This document shows, piece by piece, positions 15,579 through 25,577 of a stretch of 64,000 nucleotides of DNA. Under the pieces are notes generated by a model that was not told the DNA's origin, searched no databases, and saw nothing but the letters and a program-made list of their open reading frames with translations. How positions within the stretch are numbered: position 1 is the stretch's first letter; each line of letters starts with the position of its first letter. The DNA is from Gemmatimonadota bacterium (lineage in GTDB: Bacteria; Latescibacterota; UBA2968; GCA-2709665), in NCBI GenBank assembly GCA_028874335.1, contig JAPPJY010000078.1, forward strand, positions 1 through 64,000, in the 5' to 3' direction. The translations under genes were made by a program, and so were the position numbers.

Positions 15579-18500
15579 ATGGCTCGGATTACGAATAGTC
15601 TACTGGTGTTTGCGTTCTGTATTTCAATATTGACCCGTCCTGTCGAAGCGTCTGGCCGTGAGCTACTCACTGTGACGTCGGAAGCCCGAGATCTCGCATT
15701 TGGACTTCAACGCGGTGAGGGTGCGATTTCTGTTACTGAGATTTGGGTGGTATTGGAGGGGAATAGCCGACCCAAGAGGATCAAGACTTACCCTGGAGAA
15801 TTGGGTGATCTCCATTTTGATCCGGCCGGCGAGGGCCTGATATATCTGGAGCGAAGCTTACGAAATCAGGTCTGGGCATCCTCTTACTTTGGCGGACAGT
15901 TGCTTCCGATTGCAAAAAACGGGATATGGAAATTAAGCCTGGACGGTGCAGAAGAGGATTTGTGGCCGCTTCCGAATGATTTTCAACCAGACGAAATAGC
16001 GCCATCTCCTGATGGACGCCAATTGGCGATCATAGGATATAGAGGGAACTTCTTCGAGAGAATCAACAATGGCCTCTGGGTATCGGACGAAACTGCCGGC
16101 ATCAAGCTTCTGTTTGCCGGCAAAGTAAATCCTCCTGTATTGTGGTCAGTTGATGGAACGTCTGTTTCGTGCCGTATTCAGGATGGATCGAAAACGATCC
16201 GTATTCAAGTCAACACTGGCGAGATTAGTGAGGCGCAAGTGGAAGAAGCCGGTTCCAAAAACGAAAACCCGGATAGTGAGTACAAATCTAGGTCGCTTTC
16301 TACTGCCGTTTTGGAACAGACGGATTCTTCGGAAATTGTGTTGGGCATGATCGGCGCCGGTCTCAACCTCTATATACGCGGCAAGAATGCGCTGCACAGA
16401 GGAAACGAAAAACACGCGGACAAGATGTTTAAGAATGCCAGGAGCGCATTTAGACACCTCTACGATGAAGCCGCTAAATACGGCCTTTCCAGGAAGAGTT
16501 GCACAAGATATATCAACGTCTGTGAATTCTGGATTGAATCGAAAAAACACGAAACTGAAATCACCATATGTCAAGAACACCTGGCCGGCATGCTGGGCTT
16601 GATACAGGGATTCAAGCGAGGCCATGACGAGAGAGATCCTTCGAACCTTGAAGAGCTGCATCAATGGACGGTTCAAGAAAAGCTCGGAGGTTCGCCTGGG
16701 GGAAACGAACGAAAAGACAGGATCGCGATCCTCGACTTGCTGTTCTCCTGCCCGGCAAACTTCGAATACAAGCTCTTCAGCGACTATCTTTACAAGCCCG
16801 AAAAGTTGCCCGGCGCACCGGCCGTCGCCTGTTTCTGGCACAGTCAAGAACAGATATACGGCTCCTCCGGTCCGGACGGGATTCGCACGAAGAGATCAGC
16901 ACTACAGCCGGCTCGAGTAGACAGTCTTGTTTCCCTTGGCAACCTGGCCGTGGAGCGGGACAATCTGGAACAGGGGCGCTTGATTTTCCGAAATGTCGCA
17001 CGCCAAAGACCGAAGGATCCCGAAGCATATATCAGTCTGGGGCACGTTCTATTGACATTGAAGAGATTCAAGGAATCGAAGGAAGCGTTCCACAGAGCAC
17101 TGAGGCTCGGAAGTAAGGCGGAGGCGCATTATGGGCTGGGAATGCTCTACAAGACGTGGCCCATGCAGCGGCATTTTGCCATCCACCATTTCACTGAAGC
17201 GTTGATCAAAGATCGGAGGTTTGTAGATGCCCGGTACCAGATGGCTAGAGTGCGATACGACATGAAAGAACGCGATGCCGAATTGGAAGCGAAAAGAGTA
17301 CTGGATTTGGACCCCGAGCATGCCGGTGCCTGCCTGTTGATCGCAGACTACTATCTGAACCTGTCGTGGGAATTTGAAAAGGCCGTTGTATGGTATACCA
17401 AATACCTCGCCCTTCGGCCGGAAGATGCAGATGCGCAACGCAGCCTCGGAATCGCATACTTGAAAGTCAGAGATTATTCGAAGATTATGAACCATCTATT
17501 CGACTTTGTCCAAAGGCATCCGAATTCAATCGAGCTGATGCCCATCGTTGCGATTTCTGCCATTAAGCAGGACAGTTTGGATATGGCAATGAGGTTCTTC
17601 GAAGACTACATTTCCGGTCTTGCCCCGGATGAGCAAAAATGGTACGAAGATGTAACGCATATTGCGTCCGGCGAAGAACTGAAGAGCCTTGGCGAAGCCG
17701 AGGGTACCGACCGTGCAGAATATTTGGAGCGCTTCTGGAATTCCAAAGACCCGGATCTGTCAACCCCCGTCAACGAACGTCAACTTGAACACTACAGAAG
17801 GGTCTGGTACGCGCTCACGGAGTTCTCCAAAAGTAAAAAGCCCTGGGATGCACGAGGTGAAGTCTATATTCGGTTCGGTGAGCCCGACCATCGATCACGG
17901 TCGGACGACCCCAATTTCAAACAGAGCCTTGAAGTACAGCGGGTCAAGGAGCGCCTCGCTTTCCAGATTTACAAAGCCGACATCGGGGCGCACACGTTTG
18001 TTGGACCGGTGTTCCCCGTACGCAGCCTCAAACAGTTGGATGGCGCCTGGTATGATTTGAAAGACATCAATAATGAGAATGCATCCGGATCGTCTGATCC
18101 GGACGATGTAGGTGATGTCCCTGGCGATGATTCTGGAATTGGCACCTCAACAGGCTCGGAGACATCCGAAGGAAGTACATCTGCCGTTGAGGAGGTCACA
18201 ACGCCTTCACCGGCCCCTAATGACGAGGTCAGTATAGGGATTTTGCCGACGGACGAACGGCTTGGATTCGGTGACTATCATCCTGTAACTTCAGGCGACG
18301 ACCCAAGTACGGTTCCCTGGGAGACATGGATCTATGTTGACGTGGCGGGCGGCATTGAAATCACTTTTACAGACGAAATCGGTTCCGGAACCTATGACTA
18401 TGCCCCGATACCGACCAACCAGGGAGGAATGTCAATACGTCAGTCCGCTTCGTTGAGTACCAATTCTCCACGATCCGTGTTCCAGCGAGCGTCGTCGGTT

Positions 18501-19349
18501 GCTCCAGATTTCTATGTCCCCGAAGATGAAAAACCACCTCTGGATTTCCACTATTCGCTGGCTGACTTCAAGGGCGCGGAAGACCGTAGCCTCCTGGAAA
18601 TCTATTTCGGCGTCCCCATCCTCCCGGCCCACTATGTTGCGGACGAGGACGTCACCCGGCAGGTTCTGACGCACCATGCGGCGCTCATATCATCCTCGCT
18701 GGATACGGTCTACCGGCAAATGGGCGAGATCACCTACGAAGCCGCAGGCAATCAGGCGGGAGAAGGCCTGATGGCGCCCGACGTCTTGAAGCTGAACCTG
18801 TCGCCCGGCGCCTTCCGGCTGGAGGTGAAGTCACAGGACCGCCTGCGAGGGCGAATGGGCATCTATCAGCAGCAGGTCATCGTGGAAGCCTATGGCGACA
18901 AAGGCTTGCAGATTAGCGACCTGGAACTGGCCTGGCAGGTTGGCGAAACCAGAAAATCCGGAAAGTTCACCAAAGGAGACCTGTATGTCGTCCCGATGCC
19001 TTCCCGAACTTACAGGAAGGGCCAGAGCGTATTCGTCTACTACGAGATTTACAATTTGAATAAGGATGAGTTCGGACAGACAAAGTACAACGTCTCCTAC
19101 ACAATTACATCGAAGGAATCCCCTGGCAACGCGAGCAACATCTCCAGACTCTTCCGGTGGGAAGCCGGCAAGAGAGAAGAACTGGCCGTTACGTACGAAC
19201 AACTGGGTGATGCTGAACGGGAAATGGAATACGTGGAACTGGCGTTGGATGAACAGGTTCCGGGCCGATACTCGCTGAAGGTTTCAATCAACGACATGAA
19301 CAGCGGCGAGTCGGTAGAAAAGGACGTTGTGTTCGTTATCGCGCGATAG
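15579..19349 (+). CDS. Exported propeller/TPR/GWxTD-like protein, type C
   Basis: A 1256-aa protein with a textbook start (AGGAGGT, then ATG) and a signal peptide (1-24). Residues 25-210 are WD40/TolB-like blades (IAPSPDGRQLAIIGYR). About 310-430 resemble a pseudopilin globular domain (CQEHL, later LFSCPANFE, then ACFWH). TPRs run about 440-690. From about 718 the GWxTD-type core begins (RFWNSKDPDLSTPVNERQLE), but the signature itself is replaced by KPWDARGEVYIRFGEPDHRS. An acidic Gly/Ser/Asp linker (about 830-885) separates it from beta-sandwich domains; the last starts GLQISDLELAW and ends MNSGESVEKDVVFVIAR. It is probably periplasmic or surface located. Function is unknown. Confidence 0.8.
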   Translation: MARITNSLLVFAFCISILTRPVEASGRELLTVTSEARDLAFGLQRGEGAISVTEIWVVLEGNSRPKRIKTYPGELGDLHFDPAGEGLIYLERSLRNQVWASSYFGGQLLPIAKNGIWKLSLDGAEEDLWPLPNDFQPDEIAPSPDGRQLAIIGYRGNFFERINNGLWVSDETAGIKLLFAGKVNPPVLWSVDGTSVSCRIQDGSKTIRIQVNTGEISEAQVEEAGSKNENPDSEYKSRSLSTAVLEQTDSSEIVLGMIGAGLNLYIRGKNALHRGNEKHADKMFKNARSAFRHLYDEAAKYGLSRKSCTRYINVCEFWIESKKHETEITICQEHLAGMLGLIQGFKRGHDERDPSNLEELHQWTVQEKLGGSPGGNERKDRIAILDLLFSCPANFEYKLFSDYLYKPEKLPGAPAVACFWHSQEQIYGSSGPDGIRTKRSALQPARVDSLVSLGNLAVERDNLEQGRLIFRNVARQRPKDPEAYISLGHVLLTLKRFKESKEAFHRALRLGSKAEAHYGLGMLYKTWPMQRHFAIHHFTEALIKDRRFVDARYQMARVRYDMKERDAELEAKRVLDLDPEHAGACLLIADYYLNLSWEFEKAVVWYTKYLALRPEDADAQRSLGIAYLKVRDYSKIMNHLFDFVQRHPNSIELMPIVAISAIKQDSLDMAMRFFEDYISGLAPDEQKWYEDVTHIASGEELKSLGEAEGTDRAEYLERFWNSKDPDLSTPVNERQLEHYRRVWYALTEFSKSKKPWDARGEVYIRFGEPDHRSRSDDPNFKQSLEVQRVKERLAFQIYKADIGAHTFVGPVFPVRSLKQLDGAWYDLKDINNENASGSSDPDDVGDVPGDDSGIGTSTGSETSEGSTSAVEEVTTPSPAPNDEVSIGILPTDERLGFGDYHPVTSGDDPSTVPWETWIYVDVAGGIEITFTDEIGSGTYDYAPIPTNQGGMSIRQSASLSTNSPRSVFQRASSVAPDFYVPEDEKPPLDFHYSLADFKGAEDRSLLEIYFGVPILPAHYVADEDVTRQVLTHHAALISSSLDTVYRQMGEITYEAAGNQAGEGLMAPDVLKLNLSPGAFRLEVKSQDRLRGRMGIYQQQVIVEAYGDKGLQISDLELAWQVGETRKSGKFTKGDLYVVPMPSRTYRKGQSVFVYYEIYNLNKDEFGQTKYNVSYTITSKESPGNASNISRLFRWEAGKREELAVTYEQLGDAEREMEYVELALDEQVPGRYSLKVSINDMNSGESVEKDVVFVIAR

Positions 19350-19378
19350 GTCAGTCCACATCAGGTGATGGAAAAGAG

Positions 19379-19413
19379 TAGGGCACGACAGCAATGTCTG
19401 CCCCCACCCTCGT
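19379..19413. repeat. Short dispersed palindrome R3, copy 1
   Basis: GGGCACGACAGCAATGTCTG leads into CCCCCACCCTCG. The core is a palindrome of the form GGCAGACA-GGAA-TGTCTGCC. Related copies lie at 31811 and, inverted, at 38894. This copy follows the stop of a type C gene, and so does the flank at 31772. Confidence 0.5.
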
Positions 19414-19651
19414 TTTGATTGAGTGAATATTCAAGCACCGGGGAACGTCGGCGGCCGGTTCCCCGCATGGCTCCAGGGCAGGCGACCAGCGTAATCTGAA
19501 TATTGTTGTTTGAGAGTCTATTGCAGGCAGGAGCACGGTCACCTACACAGGTCTTACAATCAATCATGAGAATGGATTCAGGAAATGACCTCGTTAGTAT
19601 GCATTCGATGCAAATCGGGTGCATTCCTGTTCGCGTTGCCTGGAAAGGTAC

Positions 19652-19856
19652 GGCGTTGAAATGCCCCCACCGCATAAACGTTCGCCGGTCCCTTCGAACC
19701 ATCGACAACCCTTCGGCAGTCTCAGGACAGCGGCTCACGGACCGGCTCGGCTTTTGCGATTCCCCTTCAACGGGGGTGTGATTGGTCCATCAAACGGGCG
19801 CGCATTCGCTGCCACCTATTAGGTTGCGGCTGAACATCACGAAGCCCCGCGCCAGG
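19652..19856. repeat. Dispersed intergenic repeat R2, copy 1
   Basis: About 205 bp beginning GGCGTTGAAATGCCCCCACC and ending GGCTGAACATCACGAAGCCC plus CGCGCCAGG. It recurs at 59310-59503. It contains a CCCTTCGAACC/AACCCTTCGGC stretch and an imperfect hairpin (GCGATTCCCC and GGGGGTGTGAT) typical of non-coding palindromic repeats. It ends only 9 bp before the ATG of the following type A gene and so may provide its leader. Confidence 0.6.
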
Positions 19857-19865
19857 GTTCTTACA

Positions 19866-22256
19866 ATGCCAATCCCAAGGATTTGCGAACTGCGCAGACG
19901 CCGTACGTGCCTGACTTCATCGATCTGCGCCGTACTGTTTTATGGATTATACCTCTCGGCGCCGATTGCCGCCGGCGTTAGTCAGCTTGCCGAAAGGCTC
20001 TATGAGACTGCGATGGAGCAAGTTGGAAGCGTTACCTTAGACGAGAGTTTCGAAGCTTTCCGTTCAGCTTTGGGGGCTGACAGGGACTTTGCACCTGCGC
20101 ATTATGAAATCGCAAAGCTGTATATGTCACTTGACACGCCCATGGACCGGCAAAGCGCCAGGAACGCGTTGAACAATGCGATACGCCTGGATTCCACAAA
20201 TGTCACATATCAGATGAAGCTTGCCGAGTTGCTGGGGAAACAAGGATTCTGGTATAATTCCGCGAAGAAATACGAGGAAATTTCCAGTGCGCATCCCGGT
20301 AATGCCGAATCAGCATTCATGGCGGGATATTACGCCCTTAAGGACTTTGAAAAATTCATCGACATGCAATATGTAGATATCGTGGAAGGGTCGTTTGCCG
20401 GAGAACCAAAGACAAGGCACCTGTTTTATTGGAGAGATTTTGGAGAAAAAGATCGCGTCAGGGCGATAAGTCACTTCGAACATAGTATCGAAATCGATTC
20501 GAAACTAAGAGACGCCTATTACTATCTGGGACTGATTCATTTTGAAAGCGGTAACCCGGAGGGATTGATTCACGTATCGCGAAAACTTCTGGGGGAGGTG
20601 CCGGGTGATAAGAATGCGCTTCTGTATATCGGATTTGGATATCAAACTATCGGCGAGCAGGACGCCGCCTTTCGATTCTACGATCAGGCGATTCGCCAGA
20701 TGGACCCCGACGAGCGCGCACTGATGGAAGCTGTCGAACTGGTCGCCACAAAGCGGGAAAAGCGCATGTTACCTACAATGGGTCGAGATCGATTTGTAGG
20801 GGCGCATCACCCCTGGGAGGACAGCCCGGAACTTTCCCGGTTCTGGAGAAAGCGGGATCCGTTGTATTTGACTGAGTATAACGAAAGAAGACTCGAACAC
20901 TATGGACGAGTGGCTTACGCGAATCTACGCTTTAGCAGACGATTGAAGAGCATTCCCGGCTGGCAGACGGCGATGGGTAAGGCCTATATCAAGTTCGGGA
21001 AATACCTGCGCCGAATTTCTGTAAGACCCGATTTCGAAAGACCAGACCATCTGGAAACGTGGTTCTATGATGGATTCTCAATAACGTTTCGCAATTGGGA
21101 CGGTTTCGACGCCTGGCGTTTCGATACGACACGTACCTCTGGTCAATACGTGTTCAACCATACACCATCTCATTATGCCGACCCGTATCGGCACAGCAAA
21201 TATAGAATTCCCTACCAGTTGGCTACATTCAAGGATAGGGGAAGGCTTCGCGCGGAACTGTCGTATGTACTGCCGAAGTATAATGTGTCTGTCACGAATG
21301 TCGACAGCACAATCGTGCTGGAAAACGGCCTTTTTCTTTTCGACGAACTCTGGAACGAGGTATATCGAAATCGGTCCGATCTCAAGGTGCGATGGCCAGA
21401 ATTGACAAAAACCGGGTACCCATCCGCTGACAGTTTTCGGGAAGATCATCTGGTATTTCAACGGGTGTTCAGGTTGGCGCCGGGCACGTATCAATTGGTG
21501 GTGGAGATGCGTGATCGGACGCGGCGATCAATCGGGACATTTCAGGAAAAGCGCAGGTTCCTGGCAGTGGATTCTTTATTGTCAATCAGCGATTTATTGT
21601 TGGCTACCCACATCGAAACGCGGACGCCGTTTCCGGGGGGACGAGACGATCTCAGGGTCGTGGCGAATCCTCTACGTACCTACCATCGTTCGGAACCCGC
21701 GTTTATCTATCTCGAGGTGTACAATCTCAAGCGGGACAGGTACGGGCGCGCGGAATATGAAATCTCTTATCGTATCGGCCGGCCGGTTCGTGAAGAGATT
21801 GATCCATACCTGTTCATGGCGGAGCGACTGCCGCAAGGCGGCGTTCAATTGGAGGTGGCATTCGAGCAAGAGAGCCGAAACAGAAAAACGGGCCGACAAG
21901 CACGTTTGCCGATTGATGAAGATCAGCCGCCTGTGGGTGTTTTCGTAACAAGCCGGGACGTGAGCCCAGACCTTTTCGTAAGGGGCCGAGAAGAGGAAGT
22001 GACGTATCGCGTGAGATATGTGTTCCCTGATGAGGATGAACTTGCCAGCCGGATCAGGAAGATGGGTCGAAGCAAAGAGGGGGTTGAGACGACGATTACG
22101 GCGCGGTACGAGGGTGATCGCGAGGATGACTTCACGTATCTGCAGATTGACTTGAGCCAAGTGCCCGCGGGCGTTCACCGACTATCGGTGAGGGTCAGGG
22201 ACATGCATAACGGGCAGGTGGTGTCACGCGATGCGTTGTTCCGCGTGATAGAGTGA
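19866..22256 (+). CDS. Exported TPR/GWxTD protein, type A, variant signature
   Basis: A 796-aa type A protein. ATG 19866 is chosen because the peptide MPIPRICELRRRRTCLTSSI aligns with the starts of the other type A genes and leads into the signal sequence; longer frames run into repeat R2. TPRs lie at about 35-300. In the signature the aspartate is lost: it reads PGWQTAMGKAYIKFG (near residue 366) where the paralogues have GWQTD. Other core elements (RFWRKRDPLYLTEYNERRLE) are intact. The C-terminal beta domains match the other A copies, ending DMHNGQVVSRDALFRVIE. The gene stands between a type C gene and a thioredoxin-like gene and has no B or kelch partner. Confidence 0.8.
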   Translation: MPIPRICELRRRRTCLTSSICAVLFYGLYLSAPIAAGVSQLAERLYETAMEQVGSVTLDESFEAFRSALGADRDFAPAHYEIAKLYMSLDTPMDRQSARNALNNAIRLDSTNVTYQMKLAELLGKQGFWYNSAKKYEEISSAHPGNAESAFMAGYYALKDFEKFIDMQYVDIVEGSFAGEPKTRHLFYWRDFGEKDRVRAISHFEHSIEIDSKLRDAYYYLGLIHFESGNPEGLIHVSRKLLGEVPGDKNALLYIGFGYQTIGEQDAAFRFYDQAIRQMDPDERALMEAVELVATKREKRMLPTMGRDRFVGAHHPWEDSPELSRFWRKRDPLYLTEYNERRLEHYGRVAYANLRFSRRLKSIPGWQTAMGKAYIKFGKYLRRISVRPDFERPDHLETWFYDGFSITFRNWDGFDAWRFDTTRTSGQYVFNHTPSHYADPYRHSKYRIPYQLATFKDRGRLRAELSYVLPKYNVSVTNVDSTIVLENGLFLFDELWNEVYRNRSDLKVRWPELTKTGYPSADSFREDHLVFQRVFRLAPGTYQLVVEMRDRTRRSIGTFQEKRRFLAVDSLLSISDLLLATHIETRTPFPGGRDDLRVVANPLRTYHRSEPAFIYLEVYNLKRDRYGRAEYEISYRIGRPVREEIDPYLFMAERLPQGGVQLEVAFEQESRNRKTGRQARLPIDEDQPPVGVFVTSRDVSPDLFVRGREEEVTYRVRYVFPDEDELASRIRKMGRSKEGVETTITARYEGDREDDFTYLQIDLSQVPAGVHRLSVRVRDMHNGQVVSRDALFRVIE

Positions 22257-22462
22257 AGATCCAGGCATTCGGGAAGGTCCGTGGCCTGTTGTCCGGCTCC
22301 TTGCGCAGGCCAATTCGTTGAACCTGGCCGATCTCGCTGAACCTTGATTAATATTTCAAATGAATTTACTTTATAGAAGTAATGAGTCGCTTTATTTGTA
22401 AACCTCGCGAATTCAGGGATATTCGATAGTCTAGGAAACAGCTCACCGCTCAATCGCGCTCT

Positions 22463-24313
22463 ATGGTTGTCAAAAGGGGCTTCTTTATGTTATTGAGAAT
22501 CGCTTCATTGCTCTTACTTTTCCTCTTGAACGACGTTTCGGCTTTATCGGACTTTTCCCTTTCCGAAACTAAAAGACAGGGAACTGTGATCAGCGGTCTT
22601 CCCCAGGAGCAAAAACCCTCGAGGGCGACAATTTCGGGGACGATCCATTTGAATGGGAAGACGATTCCTGACTCGTTCTATGTTGGGATAAAGGAACTGC
22701 AGGTATCCCCTATTCCGATTTTAATCAGGCCGAAAAACTCCCAGACTATAAACTTAACGGACTTCTCTTTTGGCGTGGCACCAGGGCTCTACACGCTAGT
22801 CGTATCCGCCTTTGGTTATGAGACGTTGTCAACGCCCGTGCTTGTCCCGGACACCAACGCGCAAGTTGACGTAACGGCAACTCTCGAACCGATGGGACTC
22901 AAACCCGGTGATCAGTGGGTCAAACTCTGGGGTGATTTCTGTCGGTGGCGTCCGTGGGGCGCAATTGAGATGGTTCAACGAGACAGTGTGTGGGTGTTGC
23001 CCGGAAAAAAACCAGTGAAGGTGGGTGAAGGGTATCGGTTTATACTAAGCAAGAATGGCAGTGACATTTATGATCTGAGGCATTCAGTTGCAAGGCCCAA
23101 CAAAGGGTTCGTCACGTTCAACTCGATTTACCAGGGCGGGGAGATCGTCTTCGATCCATCCCATTTTTTGCAGCCTGGAAGGGACTCCAATGCTGAATTC
23201 TCAGGCGGCGAACACCAGGCGGCTTTCGCGGGTCTGGTGGACGAGATGAACACCTTTCAGCGTGAAAGTATTCCCCTACTCTTCGGTAGCCGCGACACAA
23301 CCGGCTCCTCCAGCGACTATACTCTCGCCTTTATGGAACGAGAGGAGCGATTTCGGCAAATTGCGAATCGGTACCCCGCCTATTTCGAGCAGTTCTTCTT
23401 GAGAATGAAGTTCGACTTTCTGAAGAGATTCCATCCCCATGCACAAGCGTTGAAGGAGATGCAATCTCTGAAACACAACAAACAAGAGTTTGAAAATAAG
23501 AGACGTGAACACTATCAGAGTTCGGTATACGAGAGTTACTTCAGCCTGATGGCGCAATTGGCAAAGAAGATGGATCCTAATTCCATTTTCTTTCGAACGT
23601 ACGATACAATCACCTATCTACGCCTCGATGAAGGGCTCCACTATACGCCGCATCTCGGTGAGAAATACAATGTACCGGCGTTTTTCTTCACTGGCATCCT
23701 GGTAAAACACGAACGGGGCCTGCCTTCCGGATCCCGAGAAGGGGCAAGATTGTTGTGGCGAGCGGCCCAATCTTACCGAAACCGCGGTCATCACGCTGCT
23801 GCCCGAAACACGATTCGATACCTGTCCAGAAGATATCCGAATTCCAGGACGGTTACGGGAGGAAGCATCGAAAGGATGTTGAATGCTTTGGATCTGCGGG
23901 AGGAGAGCGTTGCCCCCGAGTTCGTGGCGCCGGCGGTTGGAGGAGATTCGTTGCGACTGTCTGACTTTCGCGGCAAGTTCGTATTTCTGGATTTTTGGGC
24001 GACGTGGTGCGGTCCCTGTGTCAACGAACTGCCGAATCTCAAGAAACTGCACCAATCCTTCCCGGAAGGTGGTCTGCGGATCATTGGTCTGGCCCACGAT
24101 GATCCGAGAGACGTGGAAGATTTCATCAGGAATCGCGAGATCCCGTATGTCAATGGGATCTCAGATAAAAAAATCGAACAGGCTTATGGCATTGTGGCCT
24201 GGCCAACGACGTTCCTCATCGCCCCAGATGGCGAGATTATCGCGAAAAATCTGCGAGGCGAAAGACTGGTCCACCTCGTAAAGGAGAAGATATCCGCGTA
24301 CAACGCGCAATAG
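22463..24313 (+). CDS. Exported TlpA-like thioredoxin-fold protein
   Basis: 616 aa (608 if ATG 22487, which has AGGGG upstream, is the start). A signal peptide is followed by a carboxypeptidase-regulatory-like beta domain (about 50-150, ATISGTIHLNG and APGLYTLVVSAFGYETL). A long helical middle includes DEMNTFQRESIPLLF. The C-terminal TlpA/redoxin domain (about 480-616) has LDFWATWCGPCVNELPNLKK; the redox pair is Cys516 and Cys519, and the cis-Pro element is AWPTTFLIAPDG. TlpA-like proteins reduce or isomerise disulfides outside the cytoplasm. Type C proteins next to it carry paired cysteines in the pseudopilin-like insert, so a role in their folding is possible but unproven. Confidence 0.85.
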   Translation: MVVKRGFFMLLRIASLLLLFLLNDVSALSDFSLSETKRQGTVISGLPQEQKPSRATISGTIHLNGKTIPDSFYVGIKELQVSPIPILIRPKNSQTINLTDFSFGVAPGLYTLVVSAFGYETLSTPVLVPDTNAQVDVTATLEPMGLKPGDQWVKLWGDFCRWRPWGAIEMVQRDSVWVLPGKKPVKVGEGYRFILSKNGSDIYDLRHSVARPNKGFVTFNSIYQGGEIVFDPSHFLQPGRDSNAEFSGGEHQAAFAGLVDEMNTFQRESIPLLFGSRDTTGSSSDYTLAFMEREERFRQIANRYPAYFEQFFLRMKFDFLKRFHPHAQALKEMQSLKHNKQEFENKRREHYQSSVYESYFSLMAQLAKKMDPNSIFFRTYDTITYLRLDEGLHYTPHLGEKYNVPAFFFTGILVKHERGLPSGSREGARLLWRAAQSYRNRGHHAAARNTIRYLSRRYPNSRTVTGGSIERMLNALDLREESVAPEFVAPAVGGDSLRLSDFRGKFVFLDFWATWCGPCVNELPNLKKLHQSFPEGGLRIIGLAHDDPRDVEDFIRNREIPYVNGISDKKIEQAYGIVAWPTTFLIAPDGEIIAKNLRGERLVHLVKEKISAYNAQ

Positions 24314-24430
24314 AGCGGTCGTAACGTGTCCGAATTTCAATCGCTCGATAGTTGTGACTTCGAGGCGATCGGCATGAACGTTGGTTTTGCGACCGCATTT
24401 GCGAGTCCATTGGACGGAGTCGAGAAAGTG

Positions 24431-25465
24431 GTGAGACGATATACAATTGTTGGCTTGTTCGCTCTTGGAGCGATGTTGACTGCCTGGCAGTTATCTACGG
24501 CCCAATCCGCCCGTGATGCCGATTTCGACGGCAATGGTATTGTCGACATTGGGGATTTCATTCTGTTCGCGCAGGCATTTGGGTCGGATCAGTCCAGTTT
24601 CGACCTCGACGGTAACGGAGCCGTGGATTTTCCGGACTTTATTCTCTTCGCGAAGCAGTTCGGGGAGGGCGCACCCGAAGAAAACATCACCATAATGCTT
24701 CCCGGCGATGTGAAGCTGGCGATGGTCTGGATCCAGCCTGGCAAGTTCCTGATGGGATCGCCCGATTCTGAGTCCGGAAGGGAGGATCACGAAGGTCCCC
24801 AACATCAAGTCTCGATCACAAGGGGATTCTACCTGGGCAAGTACGAAGTCACGCAAGCGCAGTGGGAAAGCGTGATGAATACTCGTCCGTGGATCGTAGG
24901 ATCGACATCCGAGATTCCCGGTAGAGAGAAATATCCGGCGAACAGAATGCGCTGGCCCGAAGTTGAGACATTCATCCGTAAACTGAACGAAGAGGCAGGG
25001 GAGGATGTCTTCAGATTGCCCACCGAGGCTGAGTGGGAATATGCTTGCCGGGCCGGTACGACGAGCCGCTGGTCGTTCGGAGAGGATTCGACGCGAATAG
25101 CCGATTTCGCGCGTTATAATGAAAACTCACGAAGGACGATCGTTAGGGATGACGGTAGCATAGCCTATGGAAGCCCCGAGGTGCAGGAAACGGGAAGTGT
25201 TTTTCCAAACCCCTGGGGCCTGTACGATATGCACGGGAATGTGCGGGAGTTGGTGCAGGATTACTACGGTCCATATTCAGAACCGGCGAAGATCGATCCC
25301 ATGGGGCCCGACGGTCCCACCGGAAGTCGCAGTCCGAGTGGCAGCCACGTCGAAAGAGGAGGATCCAGTTTCGACCCCCCCGAGTGGATACGGTCGGCTT
25401 CCCGTTCGGTCGGGTGGGTGCCAAACGCTTTCACCGGGTTTCGTCTGCTGATGGAATACAGATAG
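24431..25465 (+). CDS. Exported dockerin-like / FGE-sulfatase-fold protein 1
   Basis: A 344-aa product. GTG 24431 is chosen because MRRYTIVGLFALGAMLTAWQ aligns with the start of its twin at 25578; a longer frame (GTG 24326) has no signal-like beginning. After the signal peptide (1-25) come two dockerin-like loops (DFDGNGIVDIGDFILFAQAF and DLDGNGAVDFPDFILFAKQF, about 31-77). The FGE-sulfatase (SUMF1) domain follows (about 88-344: MVWIQPGKFLMGSPDSESG, FRLPTEAEWEYACRAG, NPWGLYDMHGNVRE). The C-terminal block RGGSSFDPPEWIRSASR lacks the cysteine pair of true formylglycine-generating enzymes, so catalysis of that type is unlikely; a binding or structural role fits better. Confidence 0.85.
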   Translation: MRRYTIVGLFALGAMLTAWQLSTAQSARDADFDGNGIVDIGDFILFAQAFGSDQSSFDLDGNGAVDFPDFILFAKQFGEGAPEENITIMLPGDVKLAMVWIQPGKFLMGSPDSESGREDHEGPQHQVSITRGFYLGKYEVTQAQWESVMNTRPWIVGSTSEIPGREKYPANRMRWPEVETFIRKLNEEAGEDVFRLPTEAEWEYACRAGTTSRWSFGEDSTRIADFARYNENSRRTIVRDDGSIAYGSPEVQETGSVFPNPWGLYDMHGNVRELVQDYYGPYSEPAKIDPMGPDGPTGSRSPSGSHVERGGSSFDPPEWIRSASRSVGWVPNAFTGFRLLMEYR

Positions 25466-25577
25466 AATCGATCAGTAACCGTGAATCGCCTTATCGATAA
25501 TCGTGCCGGTCATTGAGACGTCATATGCCGAATCGCGCACGCGTCGTGGTCGTTGACCAGCAGGAGATTTGTGTGAA

